Shown here one piece after another: positions 15,810 to 24,017 of a DNA stretch of 35,174 nt. The stretch comes from Xenophilus sp. L33. Its GTDB lineage: Bacteria > Pseudomonadota > Gammaproteobacteria > Burkholderiales > Burkholderiaceae_C. The notes under the pieces were generated by a model. That model was not told the origin of the DNA. It was given only the letters and a program-made list of their open reading frames with translations, and did no database searches. Made by a program: the position numbers and the translations under genes. The DNA is taken from the NCBI RefSeq assembly GCF_009765735.1, contig NZ_LMUW01000031.1, positions 1-35,174 of the forward strand, read 5' to 3'. Each line of letters opens with the position of its first letter. Position 1 is the stretch's first letter.

Positions 15810-17093
15810 TCAGAAGCGCGTGGTGATCGCGCCGCTGACCGTGCCGTCGTCCTCCACCAGCGCCATCCAGCGCCATTTGTCGAAGGTGGTGCAGGGATGC
15901 GAGATGCCGAGCGCGACCCGGTCGCCGACCCGCGGCACGGTGCCGGCCGGGTCGAAGCGCAGGTAGGTGTGCTGGTCATTGAGGGCCGTGACTTTCCAGT
16001 CCGCCGGCGCGTCCGCGGCGACGCGGGCGCCGCGCGGCGCGTGACGCGCCGGGATCGGCATCTCGAGGTCGTAGGAGATGTCGCGGCGGCCGCAGGTGAG
16101 CAGCGCCAGGCCCGCCTCGGGCACCGACTGCACCAGCGCCCACACTTCCAGCGCCGGCCGCAGCGATGCATCGAGGCCTTCGCGCTGCTCGACCTGCTTC
16201 AGGAAGCGTGCGTAGTTGCCGTGGTCGTGCGTCACGTAGCAGCCCGAGCGCAGCACGCCCCGCACCGGCTTCGACAGGCCCTGCGCCCGCAGCAGCGGCA
16301 CCACCAGGTCGAAGACCGCCGAGCCACCGGCGCTGAGCATCACTTCGTCGCCCGCGATCCACCCGGCCGCGTCGCACCGGCGCGCCACCTCGAGCACCCG
16401 GTCGACCAGGCCGGTGACCGCGCGCGCATCGTGCTCGCTGTCGCAGTTCGCCAGGCCGCCTTCGTAGCACTCGATGCCGCCCAGCCGGGCGGTGCCCGAG
16501 CGCGCGATCGCCTCGGCCAGGGCCAGCGCCTCGTCGAGCGTGCGGCAGCCGGTGCGCTGGCCCGGGATGCCGATCTCGAGCAGCACGTCGAAGGAGCGTT
16601 GCGATCCGCGGCGGACGGCCCAGTCCTCGATCAGCGCCAGCTGCGCCAGCGAATCGACCAGGAACCAGACGCGCAGGTCGGGATGGCGCGTGAGCAGCAG
16701 GTCGAGCCCGTCGAGGTCGGCGTCGCCGAGCACCTGGTTGGCGATGATCGCCCGCCGGGCGCCGGCCTCGACGCCGACCGCCAGCTGGAAGACGGTCGCG
16801 AAAGTCAGGCCCCAGGCACCGCCGGCCAGTTGCCGGGCGAACAGCTCCGGCGACATCGTGGTTTTGCCGTGCGGCGCCAGGGCGACGCCCTTGCGGCCGG
16901 CGTAGTCCTGCATCCAGGCGATGTTGTGGTCCAGCGCGGAGCGGCGGATCGCCGCCAGCGGGTAGGCCAGGTCGTCGGCCAGCACGTTCCAGTGACGGTC
17001 GGCGATGTCGTCGGCCTGGCAGGGAACCGCGCCGAGCGGAAAGCTCTTGCTGCGGTGGTCGAGGAAGGTCGGTGGGTTCATTGGATGGAACAT
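15810..17093 (-). CDS. D-serine dehydratase / D-threonine aldolase-like PLP enzyme (DSD1 family)
   Basis: A 427-residue fold-type III PLP enzyme of the alanine-racemase-like group with a C-terminal D-serine dehydratase-like domain, often annotated as amino acid deaminase. PLP-lysine is Lys77 in APHGKTTMSP. The zinc pair of the eukaryotic-type enzymes is visible near the C-terminus as His399 and Cys401 (SHPCTTFDKW). It probably degrades a D-hydroxyamino acid such as D-serine or D-threonine in the cytoplasm. Two in-frame ATGs (17093 and 17081) are possible starts; neither has a clear ribosome binding site. It diverges from dgoK, 88 bp away, so the two may share control. Confidence 0.82.
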   Translation of the reverse strand: MFHPMNPPTFLDHRSKSFPLGAVPCQADDIADRHWNVLADDLAYPLAAIRRSALDHNIAWMQDYAGRKGVALAPHGKTTMSPELFARQLAGGAWGLTFATVFQLAVGVEAGARRAIIANQVLGDADLDGLDLLLTRHPDLRVWFLVDSLAQLALIEDWAVRRGSQRSFDVLLEIGIPGQRTGCRTLDEALALAEAIARSGTARLGGIECYEGGLANCDSEHDARAVTGLVDRVLEVARRCDAAGWIAGDEVMLSAGGSAVFDLVVPLLRAQGLSKPVRGVLRSGCYVTHDHGNYARFLKQVEQREGLDASLRPALEVWALVQSVPEAGLALLTCGRRDISYDLEMPIPARHAPRGARVAADAPADWKVTALNDQHTYLRFDPAGTVPRVGDRVALGISHPCTTFDKWRWMALVEDDGTVSGAITTRF

Positions 17094-17140
17094 GCGTGGG
17101 ATGTGGCTACAGTGTTGCCGGAAGATCTGACCTTGGCTTC

Positions 17141-17185
17141 ATGAAAAACACGATGACATCTTCGCTCGCCCGAGGGCGACCATGA
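17141..17185 (+). other. Possible 14-codon leader ORF overlapping the dgoK start
   Basis: An ATG at 17141 opens 14 codons (MKNTMTSSLARGRP) whose TGA (17183-17185) overlaps the dgoK ATG (17182-17184) in an ATGA arrangement. Such an overlap can couple translation. There is no clear Shine-Dalgarno sequence before the small ORF and the peptide resembles nothing known, so it may be chance. Confidence 0.25.
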
Positions 17186-18081
17186 GCGGCGCCCATCTGG
17201 TGGCGGTCGACTGGGGCACCAGTTCGCTGCGCGGCGCCCTGCTCGACGCCGACGGCCGCGTGCTGGCCGAGCAGAGCCATCCGCGGGGCATCCTCACGGT
17301 GCCGCCGGGCGGCTTCCCCGAGGTCTTCGAGAGCCTCTTCGGCGAATGGATGGCGCCCCCCGGCACCCGCTGCCTGATCTCCGGCATGGCCGGCAGCAAG
17401 CAGGGCTGGGTCGAGGCGCCCTACTGCGCCTGCCCGGCCGGCGTGGCCGAGGTGAGTGCGCGGATCCGGTCGATCGAGCCGGCCCGCATCGCGATCGTGC
17501 CCGGGCTGTCCGACATGCACGACGGCGTGCCCGACGTCATGCGCGGCGAGGAGGTGCAGATCTTCGGCGCGATGGCGCTGACCGGGCTGCAGGACGGCCT
17601 CTTCGTGCTGCCGGGCACGCACAACAAGTGGGCCCGCGTGGCCCAGGGCCGGGTGAGCGGCTTTCGCACCTTCATGACCGGCGAGTTCTATGCGCTGCTG
17701 AGCCAGCACTCGATCCTCTCGCGCACCATCGACGCCACGGCGCCGCTCGACGAGGCGGCCTTCCTGGAGGGCGTGACCCAGGCCGACAACGGCCAGGGCC
17801 TGCTGCACAACGCCTTCGGCGCGCGCACCCTGTCGCTGTTCGACCGCATGCGGGCGAGCGAGCTGGCCAGCTACCTGTCGGGCGTGCTGATCGGCGAGGA
17901 GCTGCGCACCCAGTCGGTCCACGCGGCCGGCGAGCTGGTGCTGATCGGTACGCCGGCGCTGACGCAACGCTACAGCCTCGCCCTGCGCGCCGCCGGCATC
18001 CAGGCGCGCACGCTCGGCGCCGAAGCCACCTGGGCGGGCCTGCACGCCCTTCACACCATCGACGAGGCCGAGACGCCATGA
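17182..18081 (+). CDS. dgoK: 2-dehydro-3-deoxygalactonokinase
   Basis: A 299-residue sugar-acid kinase of the DgoK family that phosphorylates 2-keto-3-deoxygalactonate to its 6-phosphate in D-galactonate breakdown. The N-terminal phosphate motif VAVDWGTSSLRGAL (about 7-20) and GTHNKWARV in the middle fit the family, as does the length. GAGGGCGACC precedes the ATG. The stop overlaps the start of dgoA by ATGA, so the kinase and the aldolase that uses its product are translated together. The galactonate dehydratase (DgoD), transporter and regulator are not in the window. Confidence 0.9.
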   Translation: MSGAHLVAVDWGTSSLRGALLDADGRVLAEQSHPRGILTVPPGGFPEVFESLFGEWMAPPGTRCLISGMAGSKQGWVEAPYCACPAGVAEVSARIRSIEPARIAIVPGLSDMHDGVPDVMRGEEVQIFGAMALTGLQDGLFVLPGTHNKWARVAQGRVSGFRTFMTGEFYALLSQHSILSRTIDATAPLDEAAFLEGVTQADNGQGLLHNAFGARTLSLFDRMRASELASYLSGVLIGEELRTQSVHAAGELVLIGTPALTQRYSLALRAAGIQARTLGAEATWAGLHALHTIDEAETP

Positions 18082-18719
18082 CCACAGCTTTCGACAGATA
18101 CCAGGCCGCGGTCGCGCGGCTCCCCTTGGTGGCGATCCTGCGCGGCCTCACGCCCGAAGAAGCGCCCGCGGTCGGCGACGCGATCGTCGAGGCCGGCTTC
18201 GGCCTGCTCGAGGTGCCGCTGAATTCGCCGCGGCCGCTGGAGAGCATCGCGCTGCTGCGCGCGCGCTTCCCCGAGGCGCTGGTGGGCGCCGGCACGGTGC
18301 TCGACGCCGAGCAGGTGCGCGCGGTGCATGGCGCCGGCGGCGAGCTGATCGTCTCGCCCAACTTCGACGCCGCCGTGATCGCCGAAACAGTGCGGCTCGG
18401 CATGATCAGCCTGCCCGGCGTCATGACGCCCACCGAGGCCTTCGGCGCGCTGGCCGCCGGCGCCATCGGCTTGAAGCTCTTCCCGGCCGAACTGGCGTCG
18501 CCCGCGGTCGTGAAGGCGCTGCTCGCGGTGCTGCCCCGAGGCACGCCGCTGATGCCGGTCGGTGGCATCACGCCGGCCGGCATGGCCGACTGGCGTGCCG
18601 CCGGCGCGACCGGCTTCGGCATCGGCTCGGCGCTCTACAAGCCCGGCAAGCCGGCCGATGCGGTGCGCGAGGACGCCCTGCGCTTCGCCACCGCCTACGC
18701 CGGCGCGCTGCGGACCTGA
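18078..18719 (+). CDS. dgoA: 2-dehydro-3-deoxy-6-phosphogalactonate aldolase
   Basis: A 213-residue class I aldolase that splits KDPGal into pyruvate and glyceraldehyde-3-phosphate. The Schiff-base lysine is Lys133 in GLKLFPAE and the catalytic Glu is Glu45 in EVPLNSP. EVPLNSP distinguishes it from the KDPG aldolase later in this window, which has EVTLRT at the same place. It overlaps dgoK by four bases and is followed eight bases later by a class II aldolase gene, forming a three-gene operon. Confidence 0.92.
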   Translation: MTTAFDRYQAAVARLPLVAILRGLTPEEAPAVGDAIVEAGFGLLEVPLNSPRPLESIALLRARFPEALVGAGTVLDAEQVRAVHGAGGELIVSPNFDAAVIAETVRLGMISLPGVMTPTEAFGALAAGAIGLKLFPAELASPAVVKALLAVLPRGTPLMPVGGITPAGMADWRAAGATGFGIGSALYKPGKPADAVREDALRFATAYAGALRT

Positions 18720-18727
18720 GGCGCGCG

Positions 18728-19483
18728 ATGGCCGCCCTTCTCCATCCTTCCGCCGACAGCGACTTCGCCAGCCCGGCGGTCCGGCGCCTGCGCGAGGACC
18801 TCGCGCTCGCCCTGCGCGCGGCCGCGCACCACGGCTTGTCCGAAGGGGTCTGCAACCATTTCAGCGTCGCGCTGCCGGGCGATGCCGAGCGCTTCCTGAT
18901 CAATCCGCGCGGCCTGCACTGGAGCGAGGTCGGCGCCGACGACATCGTGCTGATCGACGTGCACGGCGAAGTGCTGGCCGGGCGGCACCGCGTGGAGCCG
19001 ACCGCCCTCTTCATCCATGGCGCGGTGCATCGGATCACGGGCCATGCGGTGGTCCTGCATTGCCACATGCCCTATGCCACCGCGCTCACGCTCACCGTCG
19101 ACCGCGCGCTCGATCCGACGCTGAGCCAGAACGCGATGCGCTTCATGGACCGCATCGCGATCGACGCCCGCTACAACGGCCTGGCGCTCGACGGCAGCGA
19201 AGGCGAGCGCATCGCCCGCGCGATGGCCGGCAAGGACGTCGCCTTCCTCGCGAACCACGGGGTGATCGTGGCGGGCGCGCGCATCGCGCACGCCTACGAC
19301 GACCTCTACTACCTGGAGCGCGCCTGCATGCAGCAGGTGCTGGCGCAGTCGACCGGCCGGCCGCTGGCGCCGGTCGATGCGGCGCTGGCCGCGCGCGTGG
19401 CGGCACAGACGCTGGGCGAGCGCGAGCAGTCGGACCTGTTCTTCGAGTCGCTGCGGCGCATGTTGCCCGCGCCGCGCGCTTGA
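18728..19483 (+). CDS. Class II aldolase/adducin family protein
   Basis: A 251-residue protein of the class II aldolase/adducin fold (relatives of L-fuculose-phosphate aldolase). The zinc histidines are visible as His111 and His113 (LHCHMPYATAL) and His177 (ANHGVIV). A GAGG ribosome binding site lies a few bases before the ATG. It is the third gene of the dgoK-dgoA operon, so it probably acts on a sugar acid or related hydroxy-keto acid, but the D-galactonate pathway does not need such an enzyme and the substrate is unknown. Convergent with the MATE exporter gene, 15 bases apart. Confidence 0.85.
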   Translation: MAALLHPSADSDFASPAVRRLREDLALALRAAAHHGLSEGVCNHFSVALPGDAERFLINPRGLHWSEVGADDIVLIDVHGEVLAGRHRVEPTALFIHGAVHRITGHAVVLHCHMPYATALTLTVDRALDPTLSQNAMRFMDRIAIDARYNGLALDGSEGERIARAMAGKDVAFLANHGVIVAGARIAHAYDDLYYLERACMQQVLAQSTGRPLAPVDAALAARVAAQTLGEREQSDLFFESLRRMLPAPRA

Positions 19484-19498
19484 GCGTCGCGTCTCGGC

Positions 19499-20917
19499 TC
19501 AGGCCGGTTGCAGCCGCCGCAGCAAGCCCGCGGTCGTGCGCGGCCAGCCCACGCGGCCGAACCAGGCACCGCCGGCGATCGCCATCGCGGTGACCACGCC
19601 GTAGACCATCAGCGCGACGCCCTGCACCGCGAACACCTGCACCAGGCCGCCGGTGAGCCGCAGCGCCAGCCAGCCGCCCAGGCCCGCCACCAGCAGGCGC
19701 GCGCCATTGCCGATCAAGGGCCAGAGCAGGCGTCCCGCCCCCTGCGACGCGAAGTACAGCACCAGCCCGACGCCGAAGAAGCCGTAGAACGGGCCGACCG
19801 CGCGCAGGTAGGTCGCGCCGGCCTCGAGCATCTGCGGGTCGTGCCCGAACAGCATCAGCCACGGCCGCGGGAAGAGCGCCGCCAGGAGGCCGACCCCGCC
19901 CGCCAGTAGGAAGGCGATCAGCGCGCCGGCCCAGGTCGCGCGCAGGGCCCGCTCGCGCTGGCCGGCGCCCATGCAGGTGCCAACCATCGCCACCAGCGGC
20001 GCACCGAGGCCGAAGACCAGCGGCACCAGGAGGTATTCGAGCCGCGAGGCGGTGCCGTAGCCCGCCAGCGCGCCGGGGCCGAAATGCCCGGTCAGCGCGG
20101 TCGCGATGCCGATCGACAGGTTGGTCGCGACGGTCGACACCGCGCCCAGCAGGCCGATGCGCAGGATGTCGCGAAAAAGCGGCCAGCGCAGCCGCGCATG
20201 CGCCAGCGACGGCCGCAGCAGGCTGCGCCGCGAACGCAGGTAGCCCCAGAGCACCAGGGTCCCGCCGAGGTAATACACCAGCAGCGCGACCGCGCCGCCG
20301 GCGATGCCGAGGCCCGGGACCGGGCCCCAGCCGAAGATCAGCAGCGGCGACAGCGGGATCAGCAGCGCGATGCCCGCCACGGTGACGTTGGCCGGCACCG
20401 CCATGTTGCCGGTCCCGCGGATCACCGCCGCCAGCGAGTTGAAGAGCCACACCAGCACGCCGCCCGCGAAGACCACGTTCGAGTAGGTCATCGCCGCCTG
20501 CAGCGAGGCGCCGGTGCCGCCCATCAGGCCGAACAGCCAGCGCCCGCCGAGCAGCATCGACACCATGAAGAGGAGGCCGAAGCCGACCGCGATCACCAGC
20601 GCATGCAGCACCAGCGCATCGGCGTCGTCGCGGCGGCGGGCACCCAGCGCGCGGGCGATGGTCGAGGCGATGCCGCCGCCCATCGCGCCGGCCGAGGTCA
20701 TCTGCATCAGCATCACGATCGGGAAGACCAGCGCCATGCCGGCCAGCGCGTCCGTGCCGAGCTTGCCGACGTAAAAGGTCTCGATCAGCCCGACCGAGGC
20801 CTGCGCCACCATCACCAGCACATTGGGCGCGGCCAGGCGCAGCAGCGTCGGGACGATCGGCGCCTCGAGCAGGCGGCGGGTGCGGGGGTCGACCTCGCGG
20901 TCGTGCGACTCAGCCAT
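19499..20917 (-). CDS. MATE family efflux transporter
   Basis: A 472-residue inner-membrane exporter of the multidrug and toxic compound extrusion family, with about twelve hydrophobic segments in two similar halves. The N-terminus (RLLEAPIVPTLLRLAAPNVLVMVAQASVGLIETFYVG) is typical of bacterial MATE proteins, and ALAGMALVFPI and GAMGGGIASTIARALG follow. It exports cationic or aromatic compounds in exchange for Na+ or H+. The ATG at 20917 overlaps the end of the MarR gene by eight bases, so the two are one transcription unit and the transporter is very likely under MarR control. Confidence 0.92.
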   Translation of the reverse strand: MAESHDREVDPRTRRLLEAPIVPTLLRLAAPNVLVMVAQASVGLIETFYVGKLGTDALAGMALVFPIVMLMQMTSAGAMGGGIASTIARALGARRRDDADALVLHALVIAVGFGLLFMVSMLLGGRWLFGLMGGTGASLQAAMTYSNVVFAGGVLVWLFNSLAAVIRGTGNMAVPANVTVAGIALLIPLSPLLIFGWGPVPGLGIAGGAVALLVYYLGGTLVLWGYLRSRRSLLRPSLAHARLRWPLFRDILRIGLLGAVSTVATNLSIGIATALTGHFGPGALAGYGTASRLEYLLVPLVFGLGAPLVAMVGTCMGAGQRERALRATWAGALIAFLLAGGVGLLAALFPRPWLMLFGHDPQMLEAGATYLRAVGPFYGFFGVGLVLYFASQGAGRLLWPLIGNGARLLVAGLGGWLALRLTGGLVQVFAVQGVALMVYGVVTAMAIAGGAWFGRVGWPRTTAGLLRRLQPA

Positions 20918-21374
20918 CGATCGCCGCCGGTTCGTCCAGGTCCGCCGCTTCCAGCAGGCCGATGCTTTCGTCGAGCAGCGCATGCAGCGCCAGCACGCGG
21001 TCGGTCCCGAGCAAGGCGGTCAGCGACTCCTGCGCGCGCCGCCAGTGGCGCTGCCCTTCGGCCCGCTTGGCGCGGCCGGCCGCGGTGATCGAGATCGACC
21101 GGCTGCGCGCGTCGGCGCCCGGCGACTGCTCGATCCAGCCGGCGTCGATCACGGTCTTGAGGTTGCGGGTGAGCGTCGAGGCGTCGATGCCCAGTGCGAG
21201 CGCCAGGTCCATCGGCCGCAGCGGGCCCAGGTGCATCACGTGCGACAGCAGCGAATACTGGCTGGCCTTCATGCCGCTGGCCGCCATCTCGGCGTCGTAG
21301 CGACGGCCGACCAGGCGCCCGAGGTGGCGCAGTCGGAGGTTGGTGCAGCCCTTCGGCTTGACGGCTTCGTTCAT
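20910..21374 (-). CDS. MarR family transcriptional regulator
   Basis: A 154-residue winged-helix repressor of the MarR family. The DNA-binding part is visible as MDLALALGIDASTLTRNLKTVIDAGWIEQSPGADARSRS in the middle of the protein (about 55-95), flanked by dimerisation helices. It overlaps the MATE gene, which it most likely represses until an aromatic or oxidising ligand binds. Two palindromic boxes lie directly upstream. The ATG at 21374 has no ribosome binding site, and the best -10 element (TACAAT on the minus strand, 21387-21382) would place the transcript start at or within a base or two of the ATG, so the message may be leaderless. Confidence 0.88.
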   Translation of the reverse strand: MNEAVKPKGCTNLRLRHLGRLVGRRYDAEMAASGMKASQYSLLSHVMHLGPLRPMDLALALGIDASTLTRNLKTVIDAGWIEQSPGADARSRSISITAAGRAKRAEGQRHWRRAQESLTALLGTDRVLALHALLDESIGLLEAADLDEPAAIDG

Positions 21375-21381
21375 GCCGACA

Positions 21382-21409
21382 ATTGTAGCTACAATATTTG
21401 TAGATGCAA
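21382..21409. promoter_or_regulatory. MarR operator boxes in divergent promoter
   Basis: ATTGTAGCTACAAT (21382-21395) is a perfect 14 bp palindrome. A second, imperfect copy, TTGTAGATGCAA (21398-21409), follows with a 15 bp step. The patch is much richer in A/T than its surroundings. The palindrome contains TACAAT, a -10-like hexamer, on both strands; on the minus strand TTGCAT (21409-21404) lies 16 bp upstream as a weak -35. Binding of the MarR protein would block both the marR-MATE promoter and the thioesterase promoter. Confidence 0.75.
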
Positions 21410-21435
21410 TTTTCTAAATGACGAAGGAACTGGAA

Positions 21436-21981
21436 ATGACGGCCGAAGAGACCCTGGCGAGTTGGATCGCCGAAGAAGAAATCGTCAGCGCACGGCTGAA
21501 CGCCGGGCCCGGCCCGGGCGTGTCGCGCATGGAAGACATCGCGCCGCTCACCGGCATCGAGATGATGGAAGGCATCCTGCAAGCCAGGCTGCCCTACGCG
21601 GCCATCGCCAAGACGCTCAACTTCCAGATCATCGAGATCGCCCCGGGCCGTGCGGTGTTCCAGGGCCGGCCGCTGCCGGAGCATCTCAACCCGCTCGGCA
21701 CCATCCATGGCGGCTGGTTCGCCACGTTGCTCGATTCGGCGCTCGGCTGCGCGGTCCACACCATGATGCCGGTCGGCCGCGGCTACACCACGGCGGAACT
21801 CGGCATCAACATGGTCAAGGCGCTCAGCCCCAAGGTGCAGCGGGTGCGCGCCGAAGGCAAGGTGATCCACTGCGGCCGCCAACTGGCCACCGCCGAGGCG
21901 CGGCTGGTCGGCGCCGACGGCACCCTGTACGCTCACGCCACCACCACCTGCCTGGTGTTCGAGCGACCGGCGGCGCGCTGA
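21436..21981 (+). CDS. PaaI family hotdog-fold thioesterase
   Basis: A 181-residue acyl-CoA thioesterase of the PaaI/YdiI-like hotdog family. The signature region is LNPLGTIHGGWFATLLDSALGCA, with the conserved His-Gly-Gly and the acidic residue in the following helix; the C-terminal strands (VRAEGKVIHCGRQLATAEARL) are also typical. The first 45 residues are an N-terminal extension. The start at 21436 is preferred because AAGGA lies seven bases upstream; an ATG at 21418 has none. Divergent from marR across the palindromic operator, so it is probably part of the same regulon. Substrate unknown; aromatic acyl-CoA is possible. Confidence 0.85.
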   Translation: MTAEETLASWIAEEEIVSARLNAGPGPGVSRMEDIAPLTGIEMMEGILQARLPYAAIAKTLNFQIIEIAPGRAVFQGRPLPEHLNPLGTIHGGWFATLLDSALGCAVHTMMPVGRGYTTAELGINMVKALSPKVQRVRAEGKVIHCGRQLATAEARLVGADGTLYAHATTTCLVFERPAAR

Positions 21982-22029
21982 CGGCGGAGCGAGAATGCGG
22001 GCCCCGACCACTTCGAAGCGGCCCACGAA

Positions 22030-22440
22030 ATGCGACTCCTCCACACCATGCTGCGCGTCGGCGACCTGCAGCGCTCGATCGGCTTCTACACCGGCGTGCT
22101 CGGCATGCAACTGCTGCGCAAGTCGGAGAACCCGGAATACAAGTACAGCCTCGCCTTCGTCGGCTACGAAGGCAACCCGGCCCAGGCCGAGATCGAGCTG
22201 ACCTACAACTGGGGCACCGACAGCTACGACCTCGGCACGGCCTACGGCCACATCGCGCTGGGCGTGCCGGACGCCTATGCCGCCTGCGAGAAGATCCGGG
22301 CTGCGGGCGGGAACGTCACCCGCGAGGCCGGGCCGGTGAAGGGCGGGACGACAGTGATCGCGTTCGTGACGGATCCGGATGGGTACAAGATCGAGTTGAT
22401 TCAGCGGGCGGAGGGGGCCAGCGGATCGGGCTTGCGCTGA
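22030..22440 (+). CDS. gloA: Lactoylglutathione lyase (glyoxalase I)
   Basis: A 136-residue glyoxalase I that turns the hemithioacetal of methylglyoxal and glutathione into S-lactoylglutathione. All four metal ligands fall at the same residue numbers as in E. coli GloA: His5, Glu56, His74 and Glu122. The short form without the long eukaryotic insertions points to the Ni/Co-dependent class. It lies 48 bp after the thioesterase on the same strand and may be read through from it. Convergent with the T6SS-associated gene, 24 bp apart. Confidence 0.95.
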   Translation: MRLLHTMLRVGDLQRSIGFYTGVLGMQLLRKSENPEYKYSLAFVGYEGNPAQAEIELTYNWGTDSYDLGTAYGHIALGVPDAYAACEKIRAAGGNVTREAGPVKGGTTVIAFVTDPDGYKIELIQRAEGASGSGLR

Positions 22441-22464
22441 CAAGCAGCCGCCAGACGTGCCGGG

Positions 22465-23010
22465 TCAGAGCCCGGTCCATGTCTGCTTCGGCGGCCTGCG
22501 CTTGTCGTGCTTCGCCCGCTCGACGATCGGCTCGGGCACCCAGCGGGCGTCGTCGTCCGGGTCGGACAACGCTTCGACCTGCGCCATTGGGGCATCGAGG
22601 CGCCGCAGTGCGTCGGCCGGGCGGGTCGAGGCGTCCTTGACCGGGCCGCCGGGCAGCGGTGCCAGGAAGCCCGGTGGCATCGGCGGTTGCGGAAATGGCG
22701 GCGCGATGGGCCGGCGTTGGGGTGGCTTCGCCCGCGGTGCAGATGTCGCTGCCGTCGGAGGCTCGCCATTTGCCACGCGTGTGGAAGCTCGGTCTGACGA
22801 AGGCTTGCGTGCCGGCCGGGGGCCCAGCGGACCGACGAGCGGCGCACCGCCCGTCCAGCGCACGATGCAATGGAGGCACAGGAAGCACAGGCAGGCCAGG
22901 ATCCAGCCCACCGCCGTCTCGCCAAGCATGGAATGCACCAGCGCCACGAAGCCAGCCACGATGCTGAGCACCAGGGCGACTTCGCGCCACAGCACGCGGA
23001 GCATGCTCAT
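22465..23010 (-). CDS. Hypothetical membrane protein at the end of the T6SS gene row
   Basis: A 181-residue protein I do not recognise. Residues 8-27 and about 32-48 are hydrophobic and probably form two transmembrane helices. From about 55 on it is polar and proline-rich (PPFPQPPMPPGFLAPLPGG), ending with a charged tail (AKHDKRRPPKQTW). It starts at 23010, overlapping the tssA stop by ATGA; an ATG at 23004 has better-spaced AAGGA and would remove two residues. The tight coupling to tssA suggests it belongs to this secretion locus, but function cannot be assigned. Confidence 0.65.
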   Translation of the reverse strand: MSMLRVLWREVALVLSIVAGFVALVHSMLGETAVGWILACLCFLCLHCIVRWTGGAPLVGPLGPRPARKPSSDRASTRVANGEPPTAATSAPRAKPPQRRPIAPPFPQPPMPPGFLAPLPGGPVKDASTRPADALRRLDAPMAQVEALSDPDDDARWVPEPIVERAKHDKRRPPKQTWTGL

Positions 23011-24017
23011 CCTTCTTGCTCGTCCCAGCGGGCCAGCAGGTCGGCCGGGATGGCCTGCGCCACGTCCGCATAGCGCTTGCCCAGCAGCCGCTCGGCCTGA
23101 TTGAGCAGGATCACGACCGGGCTGCTGGGCTCGTGATACTCCAGCCATTCCTTGGCCTGGCGAATCACCGTGCGCACCTGTTCGCGCTGCATCCGGATAT
23201 CGACGGCGGGGTGCGCGGTGTGGGCGGTGCCCGTTGGCATGGACATCGGGCGCTCCTCGGGCGATGAAGGGTCGGGCGCTTCCGCGGCGGCTGCGCTCGA
23301 CGGCACAGCGTCGGCCTTGAACGGGGCCAGCAGCTTGCGCAGCGGATCGAGCACCGGCGCCCATTCGCCCAGTGAAGCCAGGCTCCACTGCTCGATGGAA
23401 TGCAGGGCGATGTGGCAATCTGCCAGATGCCGCATCCCGGCATGGCCCTGCTCTCGCAGTTCGGCCAACTGGCGCCGCAGCGCGTCGGGATCCATGGCCT
23501 CCGACAGCGGCGGTATCGCCAGCGCGCGCTCGACGTCGCGCACCGTCAAGCGCAAGACACTGTTGGAGGACAGCACCACGTCGCGGACATCGCCCAGGAA
23601 GCCCTCGGGATCGACCAGGTTGGCGATCGCGTTGGCACGCACGACCGGATCGTGTTCGCCTTCGACCTCCACTTGCGGATGCACCGCGTCCGGATAGCGT
23701 TCGAGGACGGCAGCCAGGCGCTGCAAGCCTTCGGCCAGGCCGCTGCAGCCACCCGAGCGCGCCCGGCACCGCGCCAACCAGATCAGCACCGACACGTCCT
23801 GGCTGCGCAGCAGCAGGCGCCGGCAATCACGCTCGATCTCAGCCCAGTCCGGCGCCTCCGGCTTGTCGATGAACTTGCCGTACTGGACGTCGGCGCGCGG
23901 CGTCAGTCGCGACGACAGCACGATGTATTCGGGGTCGTATTCCACGTTGGGCCCGCAGGGCTCGGCAGCCGAGATCGGCAGCAGCCAAGACGGGTCGGTC
24001 GCCTGCTTCGCGTTCAT
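23007..24017 (-). CDS. tssA: Type VI secretion system protein TssA
   Basis: A 336-residue TssA/ImpA protein. The ImpA N-terminal domain is visible in residues about 8-130 (WLLPISAAEPCGPNVEYDPEY, then LLLRSQDVSVLIWLARCRAR). A variable linker rich in Ala/Pro/Ser follows, and a C-terminal part (RTVIRQAKEWLEYHEPSSPV, then LLNQAERLLGKRYADV). TssA caps the baseplate and guides sheath growth. The gene appears whole. Its ATG overlaps the tssG stop by ATGA and its stop overlaps the next start the same way. With the sheath genes missing from this locus it may have no partner. Confidence 0.88.
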   Translation of the reverse strand: MNAKQATDPSWLLPISAAEPCGPNVEYDPEYIVLSSRLTPRADVQYGKFIDKPEAPDWAEIERDCRRLLLRSQDVSVLIWLARCRARSGGCSGLAEGLQRLAAVLERYPDAVHPQVEVEGEHDPVVRANAIANLVDPEGFLGDVRDVVLSSNSVLRLTVRDVERALAIPPLSEAMDPDALRRQLAELREQGHAGMRHLADCHIALHSIEQWSLASLGEWAPVLDPLRKLLAPFKADAVPSSAAAAEAPDPSSPEERPMSMPTGTAHTAHPAVDIRMQREQVRTVIRQAKEWLEYHEPSSPVVILLNQAERLLGKRYADVAQAIPADLLARWDEQEG

